Origin: Fischerella thermalis PCC 7521
Lineage (GTDB): Bacteria; Cyanobacteriota; Cyanobacteriia; Cyanobacteriales; Nostocaceae
DNA: 64,000 nt
Assembly: GCF_000317225.1 (NCBI RefSeq)
Contig: NZ_AJLL01000028.1
Location: 1 to 64,000, forward strand
Direction: 5' to 3'
Position 1 is the stretch's first letter. Each line of letters opens with the position of its first letter. Below are positions 35,756 through 45,631 of the stretch, piece by piece. Below the pieces are notes generated by a model. The model did not search any database and was not told the DNA's origin. It saw only the letters and a program-made list of their open reading frames with translations. The position numbers and the translations under genes are program-made.

Positions 35756-36334
35756 CTACCCTTTGACCAATTGAATCAATTGCTCAACGATTGCTCGATA
35801 CTGGCTTGCACCGCCATGAGCGCGGGCAACTAGGAATCCTCCCTCCAACAGCGAAAAGATTAGTGTTGCCATTGCCTGAATATCTCCAACAAAGCTGAAT
35901 TCTCCAGATTCTTTGCCTTGGTTGAGAATCTGTACTAGTCGTGCTTCATTATTACGGTAAAATGCTGTCACTCGTTCAACTAGGGTATGCTTCAGGGTTG
36001 CCAGTTCTGCCCCAACCATGCCGTAGAGACAGGCTTTATCCCCATTGCCACTACAGAGAGTTGCCTCAAACAAGCTGCAATAGCGACGAAGTTTGACTTC
36101 GGCAGAATCGGACTGAGCGATGATCCCATCCACCAAGCGTAGAAAGTAGTCATTGTATCGATCCAGCAGTGCAGCCACTAAATCATCCTTGCTGGGAAAG
36201 TGATAGTGAATACTAGCTTTGCGGATACCAACTGCTTCGCTGATATCCTGATAACTCATGGCGTTGACTCCCACCCGTTGGATGAGGTCTTGAGCAGTGT
36301 CGAGAATTTGAGTTCTAGTGTCTGTTGAGTTCAC
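35756..36334 (-). CDS. TetR/AcrR family regulator
   Basis: One-component repressor, 192 aa. N-terminal HTH at about 8-55 (RTQILDTAQDLIQRVGVNAMSYQDISEAVGIRKASIHYHFPSKDDLVAALL) with the signature tryptophan/tyrosine-lysine pattern; C-terminal ligand-binding domain with LIFSLLEGGFLVARAHG, which resembles the AcrR/QacR-like C-terminal families. The ligand is unknown. A perfect palindrome CTACTAGTAG lies 9 bases upstream of the start codon and may be its own operator. No efflux gene or oxidoreductase is adjacent in the window. Confidence 0.9.
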   Translation of the reverse strand: MNSTDTRTQILDTAQDLIQRVGVNAMSYQDISEAVGIRKASIHYHFPSKDDLVAALLDRYNDYFLRLVDGIIAQSDSAEVKLRRYCSLFEATLCSGNGDKACLYGMVGAELATLKHTLVERVTAFYRNNEARLVQILNQGKESGEFSFVGDIQAMATLIFSLLEGGFLVARAHGGASQYRAIVEQLIQLVKG

Positions 36335-36343
36335 GTCTCAATC

Positions 36344-36353
36344 CTACTAGTAG
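36344..36353. promoter_or_regulatory. candidate TetR operator palindrome
   Basis: CTACTAGTAG, a perfect 10-bp palindrome directly upstream of the TetR start codon (36334). Position suits autorepression. It is short, so chance is possible. Confidence 0.3.
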
Positions 36354-36589
36354 ATAGAGAAAATGTCAATAAAAAATATTAAGATAATCTTAAGAAATAG
36401 CTGGTTATTCTATTGGAAAAAGTTAATTAATTACCCACTCTGAACCTTTAACTTCATAAATTCTGTCGTGTGATACCAGCCTAATGGCATAAGCAAAATC
36501 TACCCTGTTAGAGAGGTTAATAACTAATACATAGCTGAAAATGGTAAAAGAACATAAAAACCTCTATTTCTGATTTTTAGGTGAAAACA

Positions 36590-36991
36590 ATGACAGGAAA
36601 CTTGTTAGCAGCCCTAGTTACAGCTTTAAGCTTACTAATCGTTGATTTAGTTGTTCCTGGTGTGAATATTGCTAACTTTCCAGCAGCTTTAATTGCTGCG
36701 GTTGCTATTGGTTTAGTTAATGGATCTGTTAAACCAGTTCTATCTTTCTTATCTTTACCACTAAACTTCTTATCTTTAGGAGCATTTTCACTCATCGTAA
36801 ACGGTATCTGTTTCTCTATTGCAGCATTTTTAGTCCCTGGTTTCTCTGTACATGGACCGATAGCTTTTATTCTCGGTCCTGTTGTTTTGTCTTTAGGTAG
36901 CACCTTCATTAACAGATACTTTGCTGAGAGAAATTTGGCTCTCACAAGCAGCCAAGAAGCAAAGTCCAAAGCTGAGTTGCCTTCCAGCTAA
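36590..36991 (+). CDS. phage holin family 4 / DUF360-type membrane protein
   Basis: 133 aa from the ATG at 36590, with AGGTGA 5 bases upstream (GTG at 36581 is an in-frame alternative). Four membrane spans (about 5-25, 30-48, 55-85, 90-110), with loops VPGVNIANFPAALIAA and GLVNGSVKPVLSFLSLPLNFLSLG typical of the widespread Phage_holin_4_2 (PF04020) family. The holin name is historical; these proteins are chromosomal and of unknown function. Ends in a short polar tail (SSQEAKSKAELPSS). Confidence 0.85.
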   Translation: MTGNLLAALVTALSLLIVDLVVPGVNIANFPAALIAAVAIGLVNGSVKPVLSFLSLPLNFLSLGAFSLIVNGICFSIAAFLVPGFSVHGPIAFILGPVVLSLGSTFINRYFAERNLALTSSQEAKSKAELPSS

Positions 36992-37147
36992 TTCTTAACA
37001 TCAACTAGGACAGATGTGAAGGCGATCGCGTCTGTCAAAAACAAAAAATCGAATTAAATTAATTCCTGATAAGGAGTTCATAAATTCGGTTAATTTCGGA
37101 AGATTGTCAACAAAAATAAACAAATAACTAACAGCAGTCGAATCACC

Positions 37148-37330
37148 ATGAAATTACTTCGTTATCTCCTTGGATTCTTTTTACCTCCCCTTGGCATTTT
37201 CTTGACATATGGAGTAAGTACAACTTTAGTTATCAATATTCTCCTCACTCTTCTCGGTTGGCTTCCGGGTGCTATTCACGGTGTATGGGCGATCGCGAAA
37301 TACGAAGAAAGGTTAAACACCGTATCCTAG
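37148..37330 (+). CDS. YqaE/Pmp3 family small membrane protein
   Basis: 60 aa with the Pmp3 (PF01679) layout: first span LLRYLLGFFLPPLGIFLTYG with the PPLG motif, second span TTLVINILLTLLGWLPGAIHGVWAI with the GWLPGAIHG motif, and a short charged tail. Plant and yeast homologues affect ion balance and cold or salt stress; in bacteria the role is unknown. Followed by a good terminator. Confidence 0.9.
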   Translation: MKLLRYLLGFFLPPLGIFLTYGVSTTLVINILLTLLGWLPGAIHGVWAIAKYEERLNTVS

Positions 37331-37378
37331 TTTTGACACCAACTTTCTAATTTACTGACCAAGCCATGCTACATAAAT

Positions 37379-37407
37379 AAAGCCCGCCGAGGTGGGCTTT
37401 ATTTTAT
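37379..37407 (+). terminator. rho-independent terminator
   Basis: AAAGCCC-GCCGAGGT-GGGCTTT followed by ATTTTAT, 49 bases after the Pmp3-type gene. Confidence 0.88.
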
Positions 37408-37655
37408 ATTCTCGAAAACTTCATTTTTAGTATTACTAAAAAACAATATTCCTGAGTTTTCTAAAAAGTCGCTGCTTTTTTTGTGAGAGACAAGATCCCC
37501 GATTTCTTTAAGAAGTCGGAGATCTGGAATTTGCAGTTCTCATAAATCATATAAAATTGCCATATCTTGTCACACAAAAAATAGGATGGGCGTTGCTGAA
37601 TTTGGTCATGAATTATATGTGCATACATTTTTGTAGTTCGATGCCAAATCATTGA

Positions 37656-37680
37656 CCAGACGTAGCAATGCTACGTCTGG
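37656..37680. repeat. CCAGACGTAGC/GCTACGTCTGG palindrome
   Basis: Perfect 11-bp arms around AAT, between the plus-strand terminator and the 3' end of the coiled-coil gene. It may end that minus-strand gene. The remaining 37408-37655 has no gene. Confidence 0.75.
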
Positions 37681-37698
37681 TCTGGCGAATTATAATTG

Positions 37699-38487
37699 TT
37701 ATTTACCGACTTTATCAGCTGGTTCTTTTTCTTTTAACCAATCAGCAGCAGATAACAATAAATCTCTGAGTATTAGTCTGATTTGACGCTCTTTTTTAGC
37801 TAGTGAAGTACCTGCTTCGCCAATCTTTGCTTCTAACTGAGCATGTTTTTGTTGCACTTGAGTAACTGCTTCTTCTGCTTGGGGACGAGCTTGCTGGAAC
37901 CAGTTTTTTGCATCATCTAGGTAGCTTTTTACTTCTTCAGAACGTCCACCATAGCGTGCGGCTAAATTAGCTTTGACAATAGCTAACTGTGCTTGCAGTT
38001 GAGCATATCTTCTTCTCAACAAAGCTAATTCATCACTGTTTTTGATCGCATCTATAGCAGAGTCAATAGCAGTTTTAGTCTCTGGGGAATTGACATTATT
38101 ACTATCTTGTATCTCTGCTAAAATGCCATCAACTTCTTGCTGTATTTTATTTTCTTCCTCATCTAATTGAGATTGTAGTTGTTTGACTTGGGCTTGAGTT
38201 TTAGCAATCGACTCATGTCTTTTAGTATTTACAGCCTCTAGCGCTCCTTCAATTGAAGCTGTCACATTTTCTTTGAACTCGCTGCCTTTTGTTTGTAAAT
38301 TTTCAACTACAACTGAAACCGCATCTCTAACTATAGAACGCAGCTCAGTAGATCCTTCTTGGAATTCAGAAACTACTTGAGAGACAGCCGCTTTGACAAT
38401 TTCACGAATTCGCTCTGCTCTCAACTGCCCGGTTTCTTTGGCTTGTTGGAGGTCTGTTCTAATTTGTTCTTTGATATTGTTAGGCAT
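37699..38487 (-). CDS. coiled-coil hypothetical protein, 262 aa
   Basis: Highly charged, nearly all-helical protein with no signal peptide or membrane span. N-terminal half: amphipathic repeats (EQIRTDLQQAKETGQLRAERIREIVKAAV, ELRSIVRDAVSVVVENLQTKG) like those of apolipoprotein/LEA-like helices. About 90-130: coiled coil (AKTQAQVKQLQSQLDEEENKIQQEV). C-terminal helices with Gln-rich stretches. Function unknown; the layout suggests membrane-surface or stress-related binding, which is inference only. The start is the ATG at 38487. Confidence 0.75.
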   Translation of the reverse strand: MPNNIKEQIRTDLQQAKETGQLRAERIREIVKAAVSQVVSEFQEGSTELRSIVRDAVSVVVENLQTKGSEFKENVTASIEGALEAVNTKRHESIAKTQAQVKQLQSQLDEEENKIQQEVDGILAEIQDSNNVNSPETKTAIDSAIDAIKNSDELALLRRRYAQLQAQLAIVKANLAARYGGRSEEVKSYLDDAKNWFQQARPQAEEAVTQVQQKHAQLEAKIGEAGTSLAKKERQIRLILRDLLLSAADWLKEKEPADKVGK

Positions 38488-38622
38488 TTTCTAGATAATT
38501 GGAGATTTAACTAATTTGGATAGAATTTTGTAGGCTGACTATGTCACACTATGATTGTGGCGTAAGATATTTTAAAGCAGTACTTCCTAAGGATAGAAAA
38601 TCACCAACCAAAGTAGTATTAT

Positions 38623-38964
38623 ATGTGTGAGAAAACAGCTCTAAAATTGACACTGTTGATATTTACACTATTGATAATTAGCTTTAATCAACCAGCCTTA
38701 GCCGCAGATACAACTAATGGCGCAAAAATCTTTGATGTTCATTGCGCTGGTTGTCATCTCAATGGTAGTAATATTGTCCGGCGAGGTAAAAACTTAAAGC
38801 TCAAGGCACTAAAAAAATATAGTATGGATTCAACAGAAGCGATCGCTTTCATAGTTGCCAATGGCAAAAATAATATGTCAGCCTACAAAGACCGTTTAAG
38901 TGAGCAAGAAATACAAGATGTAGCCGCCTATGTTTTACAGCAGGCTGAAAAAGGCTGGCGTTAA
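38623..38964 (+). CDS. cytochrome c6-like protein
   Basis: Soluble lumenal or periplasmic c-type cytochrome, 113 aa. Signal peptide 1-27 (LTLLIFTLLIISFNQPALA), mature about 86 aa. Heme-binding CAGCH, axial Met in NGKNNMSAY, and the c6 end AAYVLQQAEKGW. The block GSNIVRRGKNLKLKALKKYSMDS differs from classical PetJ (NNVV..KTL.K.AL) and resembles the c6B/c6C low-potential group, whose electron partners are uncertain. It could still be a second petJ. Alone between a coiled-coil gene (divergent) and an aldo/keto reductase. Confidence 0.88.
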   Translation: MCEKTALKLTLLIFTLLIISFNQPALAADTTNGAKIFDVHCAGCHLNGSNIVRRGKNLKLKALKKYSMDSTEAIAFIVANGKNNMSAYKDRLSEQEIQDVAAYVLQQAEKGWR

Positions 38965-39087
38965 AAAGAGTTAAGATGACCGATAATTCCTCGCAGGAAG
39001 CCTCAAAATTAAACCTCCTGCGTGAATAAAACCCCTCACGAATTCACCAACAATATCTATTGATCTTTAGAACCAATCCAAAATCGC

Positions 39088-40119
39088 ATGACTCTACCCG
39101 CATCAAGTCGTCTGCAATTTACTCCTGACTTAAATATCTGTCGCATCCTCAACGGGATGTGGCAAGTATCTGGCGCACATGGACGTATTAACCCAACTGC
39201 TGCTATCCAAAGTATGTTTAAGTATATGGATGCAGGCTTTACTACTTGGGATCTAGCTGATCACTACGGTCCAGCAGAAGATTTTATCGGCGAGTTTCGA
39301 CGTCAGTTAATTACAACTCGCGGTCAAGAGGCTTTATCTCACATCCAAGCTTTTACTAAATGGGTTCCTCGTCCTGGAAAAATGACCAGAAAAATTGTTG
39401 AGGAAAACATTAATATTTCCCTCAGAAGAATGGATGTTACTTCGTTAGACTTGATGCAATTTCACTGGTGGGAATATCGAGACCCAAATTACCTTGAAGC
39501 CCTTAAGTACATGGCAGAATTACAAACTGAGGGCAAAATCAAACATCTGGCTTTAACTAACTTTGATACGGAACACCTGCAAATAATTATTGATGCAGGG
39601 ATCAAAATCGTTTCTAACCAAGTGCAATTTTCTTTAGTTGACCGCCGTCCAGAAGTTAATATGATGCGCTTTTGTCAAGAGCATGACATAAAACTTTTTA
39701 CTTACGGTACTGTCTGCGGCGGCTTGTTATCAGAAAAATATCTGGGACAACCAGAACCTGGCGTTTTTCAACTTTCTACTGCTAGTCTGAGAAAATACAA
39801 AAACATGATCGATGTCTGGGGTGGTTGGAATTTGTTCCAAGAATTACTTTCAACCATCAAGCAAATTGCTGACAAGCATCAAGTCAGTATTGCTAATGTC
39901 GCAGTACGCTATATATTAGACAAGCCTGCTGTGGGTGGTGTAATTGTTGGCGCTAAGCTTGGGGTATCGGAACACATAGCAGATAACGCCAAGGTGTTTA
40001 CGTTTTGCCTTGATGCTGAAGATATACATAATATAGATGTCATATCTAACAAGTCACAAGATTTGTATCACCTAATTGGGGACTGCGGTGATGAATACCG
40101 CAGGAAGCTGACGGCTTAA
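39088..40119 (+). CDS. aldo/keto reductase
   Basis: NAD(P)H-dependent carbonyl oxidoreductase, 343 aa, TIM-barrel. Catalytic tetrad visible as D55 (TWDLADHY), Y60, K91 (FTKWVP) and H126 (DLMQFHWW). The cofactor end contains ANVAVRYILDKPAVGGVIVGAKLG. Substrate unknown. The stop codon overlaps the wzc stop on the opposite strand by 4 bases, and no terminator lies between, so the two convergent transcripts must overlap. Confidence 0.9.
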   Translation: MTLPASSRLQFTPDLNICRILNGMWQVSGAHGRINPTAAIQSMFKYMDAGFTTWDLADHYGPAEDFIGEFRRQLITTRGQEALSHIQAFTKWVPRPGKMTRKIVEENINISLRRMDVTSLDLMQFHWWEYRDPNYLEALKYMAELQTEGKIKHLALTNFDTEHLQIIIDAGIKIVSNQVQFSLVDRRPEVNMMRFCQEHDIKLFTYGTVCGGLLSEKYLGQPEPGVFQLSTASLRKYKNMIDVWGGWNLFQELLSTIKQIADKHQVSIANVAVRYILDKPAVGGVIVGAKLGVSEHIADNAKVFTFCLDAEDIHNIDVISNKSQDLYHLIGDCGDEYRRKLTA

Positions 40120-42281
40120 TAGGCTGAGTTTTGCTTATGATCGTTGCTAACGACACCTAAAACATTCATGCGGGACGTTTTCAAACTATCTAAAGCTCGC
40201 TTCAGTACTGAAGAGTCTGTTTTTTCCATCCTCACTACTAACAAAATGCCATCTGTATGGGGTGCCAATAAACTAGCATCAGCTAATCCAAGTAAAGGTG
40301 GAGCATCATAAATCACTAAGTCATAGCTATTTTGGAAGTCTTCCATCAATCGCTTCATCTTTTCTGATGAAAGCAGCTTTGTTGGATCAGGCGGTATTGG
40401 TCCAGAAGTCAGTATAGAAAGTTGCTTCATAAATGGTGCTGGCCGAATTGCTTCTGTCACTGGCAAGTTTGTGGTAATTAAATTACTTAAACCCCAGAAG
40501 TTACTTAAATTTGCTAGCTCGTGAATCACAGGTTGGCGTAAATTAGCATCTACAAGTAAAACTCGTTGCTCCATTGCACAGGCGATCTCAGCTAGGTGGA
40601 ACGCAACTGTGGATTTGCCATCTCCTGACACAGCCGAAGTCATAACTATAGATCTAATTGGGCGATCGCTACTGAGTAGTTGAATATTTGTATGTAGTAC
40701 CCGCAAAGCTTCCAAAAACTCTGTGCTGTAGCTACTACTGTCTTGATGAGCGATCGCCCTGGGTTCAGAGATATCCCCTGGTAAGGAATCTGGTATTGGC
40801 TTTGCCAAAATTCTTGGTATAGAAGTATGCTGTTGATTTATTTGTAGATGCTTCTCAAAAGGTATAGATCCTAGTAAAGGCTCTTTAATCTTTTGCTTGA
40901 GAACATAAGCACTATGATAAGTACTATCCAGTTTCTCTAGTAGCAAAGCTAGACCAATTCCTAAGACCAAACCACCCAACAATCCCGATATTAAACTACG
41001 TTTGATATCTACTGACGCAGGATTTTCTGGCTGAGTAGGCGCTTGAATTAATTCCCAAGGTAATTCAGCTTGTGCTACCTGAATTTCTAAAGTTTCGCGA
41101 GTGTTGAGAAAACGATTCAAACTTTCAGTTGCAACCTGTAAGTTCCGTTGTAATTCAGTATATTGTCTCGTTAAAACAGGCAATTGCTTGCGCTTTTGTT
41201 CGAGTTGTTGCTCAACCTTGGCAAGTTCTTGACTCTGCACCTCTAAGGCTTGAACTTGTGTTGTCGCCTCAGCCAGTTTTGTATCCATAAAACGCTGTGC
41301 TTCTTGAGTTAGCAATGGCAACAGGCTTTCCCGTTTTTCTTTTAAATTTTGGACAGTAGGGTTTTCGTCCTGTAAACGAGTTGTCTCAGCAGCTATTTGG
41401 ACGTCTAATTCACGCAACTTACTAAGTAATTCTTGATACAAATCAGCATCTTTTAATGCTGCTAGTTCTCCTTCTTTTCTCTGCAAGCTGGCTAAATTAT
41501 TGCGAGCTACTGCCAATTGCTGGTCAATGACTTGTCTTTGCTGAGATAAATTATTAGCCTGATCAGTTATTTGCTGTGCCTGTGTTTCTGGATCAACAAA
41601 ATCGTATTTTTGCCGAAATGTCTGCTGTTCTTTTTGTAGCTGATCAACCCGCCTCTGCATTATTTGCAGTTGTTCTCGGACAAACTTTAGACCCTGGCGC
41701 AAACTAGTTTGCCGCTGTTCCAAGCTATATTTTAAATAAGCCTTAGCAATTTGGTCTAGTATATTTTTTACCCTACTCGCATCCTCACTCTGATAGCGAA
41801 CTTCTATAATTTTTGTTTCACCGAGACGAGTAATAGTCAGAGAATTTACTAAATAATTATAATTAATGTCTGGATAATCTCTTTGTAATCTTCTCACAAT
41901 ACTTGTCATCAGCTCCGGACTTTTGAGAACCTGTATTTGGCTCTCATAATCTAAATTAGGGTTGGATGGACTAGAACCTTGGCTAGAAGCAAGTTCTGGC
42001 AGCTTGTTTTCATTATTGAGAGGCTCGACTAATAGCCGAAAACTGCTTTCATACACAGGTTTTTGCTTTAGGGATGAGTATACTGTAGCTACCATCACAA
42101 CAGCTGCTACTGTAGCTATGACTAATGCCCGTCGCCTGACAACACTTAAAAAATCTCGTAAGTTCCAATCATCCCCTTGAGTTTCAGATAGAGGAAAAGG
42201 CGGAAAATTATTACTAAATTGCTGCGGCAAGAAGTTCTGATTTTGGTCAGAACTTGAAGATTGATAGGATTGATGATCCAT
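40116..42281 (-). CDS. polysaccharide co-polymerase/tyrosine autokinase (Wzc-like)
   Basis: Inner-membrane regulator of polysaccharide chain length and export, 721 aa. Polar N terminus, membrane span 1 (about 52-70, ALVIATVAAVVMVATVYSSL), Wzz periplasmic part with long coiled coil (about 170-390), span 2 (about 428-450, SGLLGGLVLGIGLALLLEKL), then cytoplasmic BY-kinase with Walker A SAVSGDGKST, Walker A' VLLVDANLR and Walker B YDLVIYDAPP. The usual C-terminal tyrosine cluster is nearly absent: the protein ends NSAY, so autophosphorylation at a Y-rich tail is doubtful. Divergent from the polysaccharide cluster across a 1.9-kb gap. Confidence 0.9.
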   Translation of the reverse strand: MDHQSYQSSSSDQNQNFLPQQFSNNFPPFPLSETQGDDWNLRDFLSVVRRRALVIATVAAVVMVATVYSSLKQKPVYESSFRLLVEPLNNENKLPELASSQGSSPSNPNLDYESQIQVLKSPELMTSIVRRLQRDYPDINYNYLVNSLTITRLGETKIIEVRYQSEDASRVKNILDQIAKAYLKYSLEQRQTSLRQGLKFVREQLQIMQRRVDQLQKEQQTFRQKYDFVDPETQAQQITDQANNLSQQRQVIDQQLAVARNNLASLQRKEGELAALKDADLYQELLSKLRELDVQIAAETTRLQDENPTVQNLKEKRESLLPLLTQEAQRFMDTKLAEATTQVQALEVQSQELAKVEQQLEQKRKQLPVLTRQYTELQRNLQVATESLNRFLNTRETLEIQVAQAELPWELIQAPTQPENPASVDIKRSLISGLLGGLVLGIGLALLLEKLDSTYHSAYVLKQKIKEPLLGSIPFEKHLQINQQHTSIPRILAKPIPDSLPGDISEPRAIAHQDSSSYSTEFLEALRVLHTNIQLLSSDRPIRSIVMTSAVSGDGKSTVAFHLAEIACAMEQRVLLVDANLRQPVIHELANLSNFWGLSNLITTNLPVTEAIRPAPFMKQLSILTSGPIPPDPTKLLSSEKMKRLMEDFQNSYDLVIYDAPPLLGLADASLLAPHTDGILLVVRMEKTDSSVLKRALDSLKTSRMNVLGVVSNDHKQNSAY

Positions 42282-44201
42282 GATTTATAAAAGTTTGGTA
42301 AATATCCAGGTATAACTTTGCTATATAAGTTTAGAGTAATCAAAGTATAAATATAGCTTGAAATTACAGTATAGAGTAGCTAGAGTTGTCGTTTTTCTAT
42401 GGTATTTAGTCACTCAGCAGCCAATGGCCCACGTAACACACAATTGCAATCATTTCTTCTATCGTCAATCAAGTATATCATCGCTTTATCTTATTGATGT
42501 GCTGCCTTACTTAAGCTTAATACTCTACTTGGTAATGTATTCAGTCAGGTGTAGCCAGAACAAACAGGTATTTAATTTACTAATATTTGTGTCGCTGTCA
42601 ATATCAAACTATTCATATTAATTGTCATATATACAATCCTCTTTTATGAGTTTGGGAAACTTTTAAATCTGCATTCAAACTTACCAAGATTTTGAATGGC
42701 TCTTTTTGTCTAATCCACAGGTACGGAAGATTAACTACCAAGATGAGATGCAAACTGGTAAAGCATTATTCAGTATGTTTTACACCACAAGAGTGATAAA
42801 AGAGGAACAAATTGTATTAATTTTGAGATCCAGCTATTACGCGTATTGTTTAAATATTTTTGATGGTATTACTAAAAAGGGATTAACAATTTCTCTTAGA
42901 AGCAAGTAATTTTAATGACATTGTTTCTAGTTATTTAAATAATTAAAGTGATTTTATATACATAACAAAAAAGTTAATAATTTCTTATACATAGGCAAAA
43001 ACGCATAAAATAAGGTTTTTTTAGGTTGATGCTTGCAAACGAATTATTTATCTTGTTTTTGAGTATTATTTAATACAATAATATAAGTATAATAAGATTG
43101 ACATATTAGCTTAAAAATTTTCAACATAAGAACTCATTTGAAACGTGATAACATACTCATGCAGATAAATGTTTTGCCAAACAAACACCAAAATAATGAT
43201 TTTCTGTAATGTAAAATATGAAGTAATACATTTGTTCTTTAAAACTTTAAGGAGAAGATTGAGTCAAGGATATATTTGCTTGAAACAAGAAAGCTAAACA
43301 TCATTAAGAGAATGTTTTAGAGATCAGTCAAATGGGCTAGTATACAGCATCATATAAAAACAGTTCCTATCCGACAAATTTTTTTGTCTGTTTCTTGTGC
43401 TATTGATACTGCATATACTGTCTTTGATGGCATTAAGCTAACTCATGTCTTGAGCTATAGTATAAAAATTAGCAAAACAAAATCATCTTTGTGTTTGTTT
43501 GAAAAACCTTCTAAGTAGCACTTAATCTATGTTCTATTGGAAATAAACAGCACATTTAGCTATCAAAACTATTTTCATCGCTATTAACGACTTAATTTTC
43601 AGTCCACCCCATGCAACATATTACTTTGTATAGGATAAAATCTATGCTGTTAGTTTATTCTTTTTTAAAACACACTGACTTCGGAAAATATTTCTCAACC
43701 ACAGATTGATTTCTATTGTTTAAAAGCTGGAGAGTGCGGTTCTGAATTTATGATTTAAATTTTTGTTTAGGAAATTGATTCATTAAAGCAAATTCTTAAT
43801 TGTAGTTTGAATATTTTTTCTGACGGCATACTTTTCACAATTTATGTTCGTCGCGATTTTGATTGCCTATACATTAAAGAATATGCAAAAATTTACTTTT
43901 TAAAGATGAGTTAAAGCTTAGATAAAAATACTAATTTTTATGCAAACAACCTTACCTTACCTGCTAACAAAGCCTATAATAGGAATCTACGAACAAATAC
44001 TGATTATGTATACTATTGACAAAAAATTATCTTTAACTAAATGTAGAAAAGGATTTTCCAATAGCAAACAAATAGTTTTGAATCAATCATGTTAATTTGA
44101 TATTTAAAAACTGAAGCTTGCTGGTGCAAGGATATAGATTTTTACAAATTGAATAGTTAAGAAGGTCATCTAGACTAAAGTTTGAGTACAGGATAGAGCC
44201 G
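42282..44201. other. 1.9-kb AT-rich intergenic region
   Basis: No convincing gene. Two short TTG-initiated frames (42358-42621 and 42706-42909) lack ribosome sites and family features. The segment is much more AT-rich than its flanks and has none of the GCGATCGC sites that are common elsewhere. It must hold the promoters of the divergent wzc-like gene and of the polysaccharide cluster; it could also be a decayed gene or an acquired segment. Confidence 0.55.
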
Positions 44202-45521
44202 ATGACACTCAGTAAATGGATTAATCAAAAACTGTTTCTATATAACTCTGCTTATTCGGAGGATAAGACTGAAGATTTGATCAAAACGGAAAATTTTTTT
44301 AAATTGTCAGTCGTTACGCAATTTTTTCCTCCAGATTACGCAGCTACAGGACAGTTGCTAGAAGAACTTACTAGGGAATTGGGAAATCTAGGGGTAGATA
44401 TTGAAGTTTTTACAAGTCAGCCAGGATATGCTTTTCGATCTTCTCATGCCCCATCTGTGGAAAATTTAGGTAAAGTACAAGTACAGCGATCGCGCACTGC
44501 TCAACTTTGGCCGGGACGCATTCGAGGTAAAGCAGTCAATGGAGTTTTGTTTACTCTGCGCGCTGTACTTCATTTACTGAGAAATGGTAATCGTTTCAAC
44601 TTATTGCTATTAACCACAGCACCACCATTTTTGCCATTTATAGGATATTTAGCTCATATTTGGTTGAGAATTCCCTATGTCTGCATAATCTATGATCTAT
44701 ATCCAGATATTGCGATCGCTTTGAAAGTGATCTCAAAAGACCATTGGCTAGCAAAGCTTTGGCAGAAACTAAATAAGTTAGTTTGGCAAAAATCCAAAGC
44801 ACTTATAGTTCTCAGTCCTGCAATGAAAATGCGAGTGACTGCTATTTGCCCACAGGTAACTGATAAGGTTTCTGTAATTCACAGCTGGGGAGATCCCGAT
44901 GTGATTATACCCATAGCCAAAAAAGAAAACTGGTTCGCATGGAAGCACAACTTAGTAAATAAGTTTACAGTAATTTACTCTGGCAACATGGGTCGTTGTC
45001 ATGACATGGACACCATCTTGGAAGCAGCAAAGCTACTACAAGAGGAACCAATTCAGTTTGTATTTATTGGTAGTGGAGCAAAAAAGGAAGAATTAATCAA
45101 AGATGTAAATCGCTTAAGACTAAAAAATTTTGTCTTTTTACCTTATCAAGACAAGGAAGTATTACCTTTCTCTCTAACCGCTGGTGATTTATCTCTAGTG
45201 AGTGTGGATGCTGGAATGGAAAGTTTAGTTGCTCCCAGCAAACTTTATCCAGCTTTGGCATCTGGGCGACCAATAGCAGTCATTTGTTCACAGTATTCAT
45301 ATTTGCGACAAATGATTACAGAAGCCAATTGTGGTGACACCTTTGAAAATGGGGACAGTCATGGTTTGGCTGAGTTTATTCGCCTGCTGAGCCAAGATCA
45401 AGAATTAGCAAAGCGTATGGGTAGGGCTGGTCGTCAGTATATGCGATCGCACTTTACACCTCAAATCATATCTCGACAATATTTACAAGTCTTGCAGCAG
45501 AGTATTGGCTTGTATAAATAA
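44202..45521 (+). CDS. glycosyltransferase family 4 (WbuB-like)
   Basis: 439 aa GT-B enzyme transferring a sugar from a nucleotide donor. N-terminal acceptor domain begins after about 35 extra residues with VVTQFFPPDYAATGQLLEELTRELG (the usual Fuc/amino-sugar GT4 start) and contains a membrane-associating hydrophobic stretch LLLLTTAPPFLPFIGYLAHIWLRIPYVCIIYDLYPDI. C-terminal donor domain: YSGNMGRCHDMDTILEAAKLL, FVFIGSGAKK, and SKLYPALASGRPIAVI with the donor-binding region. First gene of the plus-strand polysaccharide series; an AGGA lies 9 bases before the ATG. Confidence 0.9.
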   Translation: MTLSKWINQKLFLYNSAYSEDKTEDLIKTENFFKLSVVTQFFPPDYAATGQLLEELTRELGNLGVDIEVFTSQPGYAFRSSHAPSVENLGKVQVQRSRTAQLWPGRIRGKAVNGVLFTLRAVLHLLRNGNRFNLLLLTTAPPFLPFIGYLAHIWLRIPYVCIIYDLYPDIAIALKVISKDHWLAKLWQKLNKLVWQKSKALIVLSPAMKMRVTAICPQVTDKVSVIHSWGDPDVIIPIAKKENWFAWKHNLVNKFTVIYSGNMGRCHDMDTILEAAKLLQEEPIQFVFIGSGAKKEELIKDVNRLRLKNFVFLPYQDKEVLPFSLTAGDLSLVSVDAGMESLVAPSKLYPALASGRPIAVICSQYSYLRQMITEANCGDTFENGDSHGLAEFIRLLSQDQELAKRMGRAGRQYMRSHFTPQIISRQYLQVLQQSIGLYK

Positions 45522-45631
45522 CATCACCAATCAAGTAAAATCCTATCTTATTTATTTAGGAGCTGGGCTTCGATGGTCCTATGATCTCAGTCCCTCCAAC
45601 GTAACCTTCTAATTAATAATGGGAGGCCGAA

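Noticed and set aside
36581-36991. Prophage remnant suggested by a holin-family protein
   Set aside because: The DUF360/holin-4 family is a common chromosomal membrane protein, and no other phage gene is near.
42358-42909. Two small frames in the 1.9-kb gap
   Set aside because: TTG starts without ribosome sites and no family features; they may be chance in AT-rich DNA.
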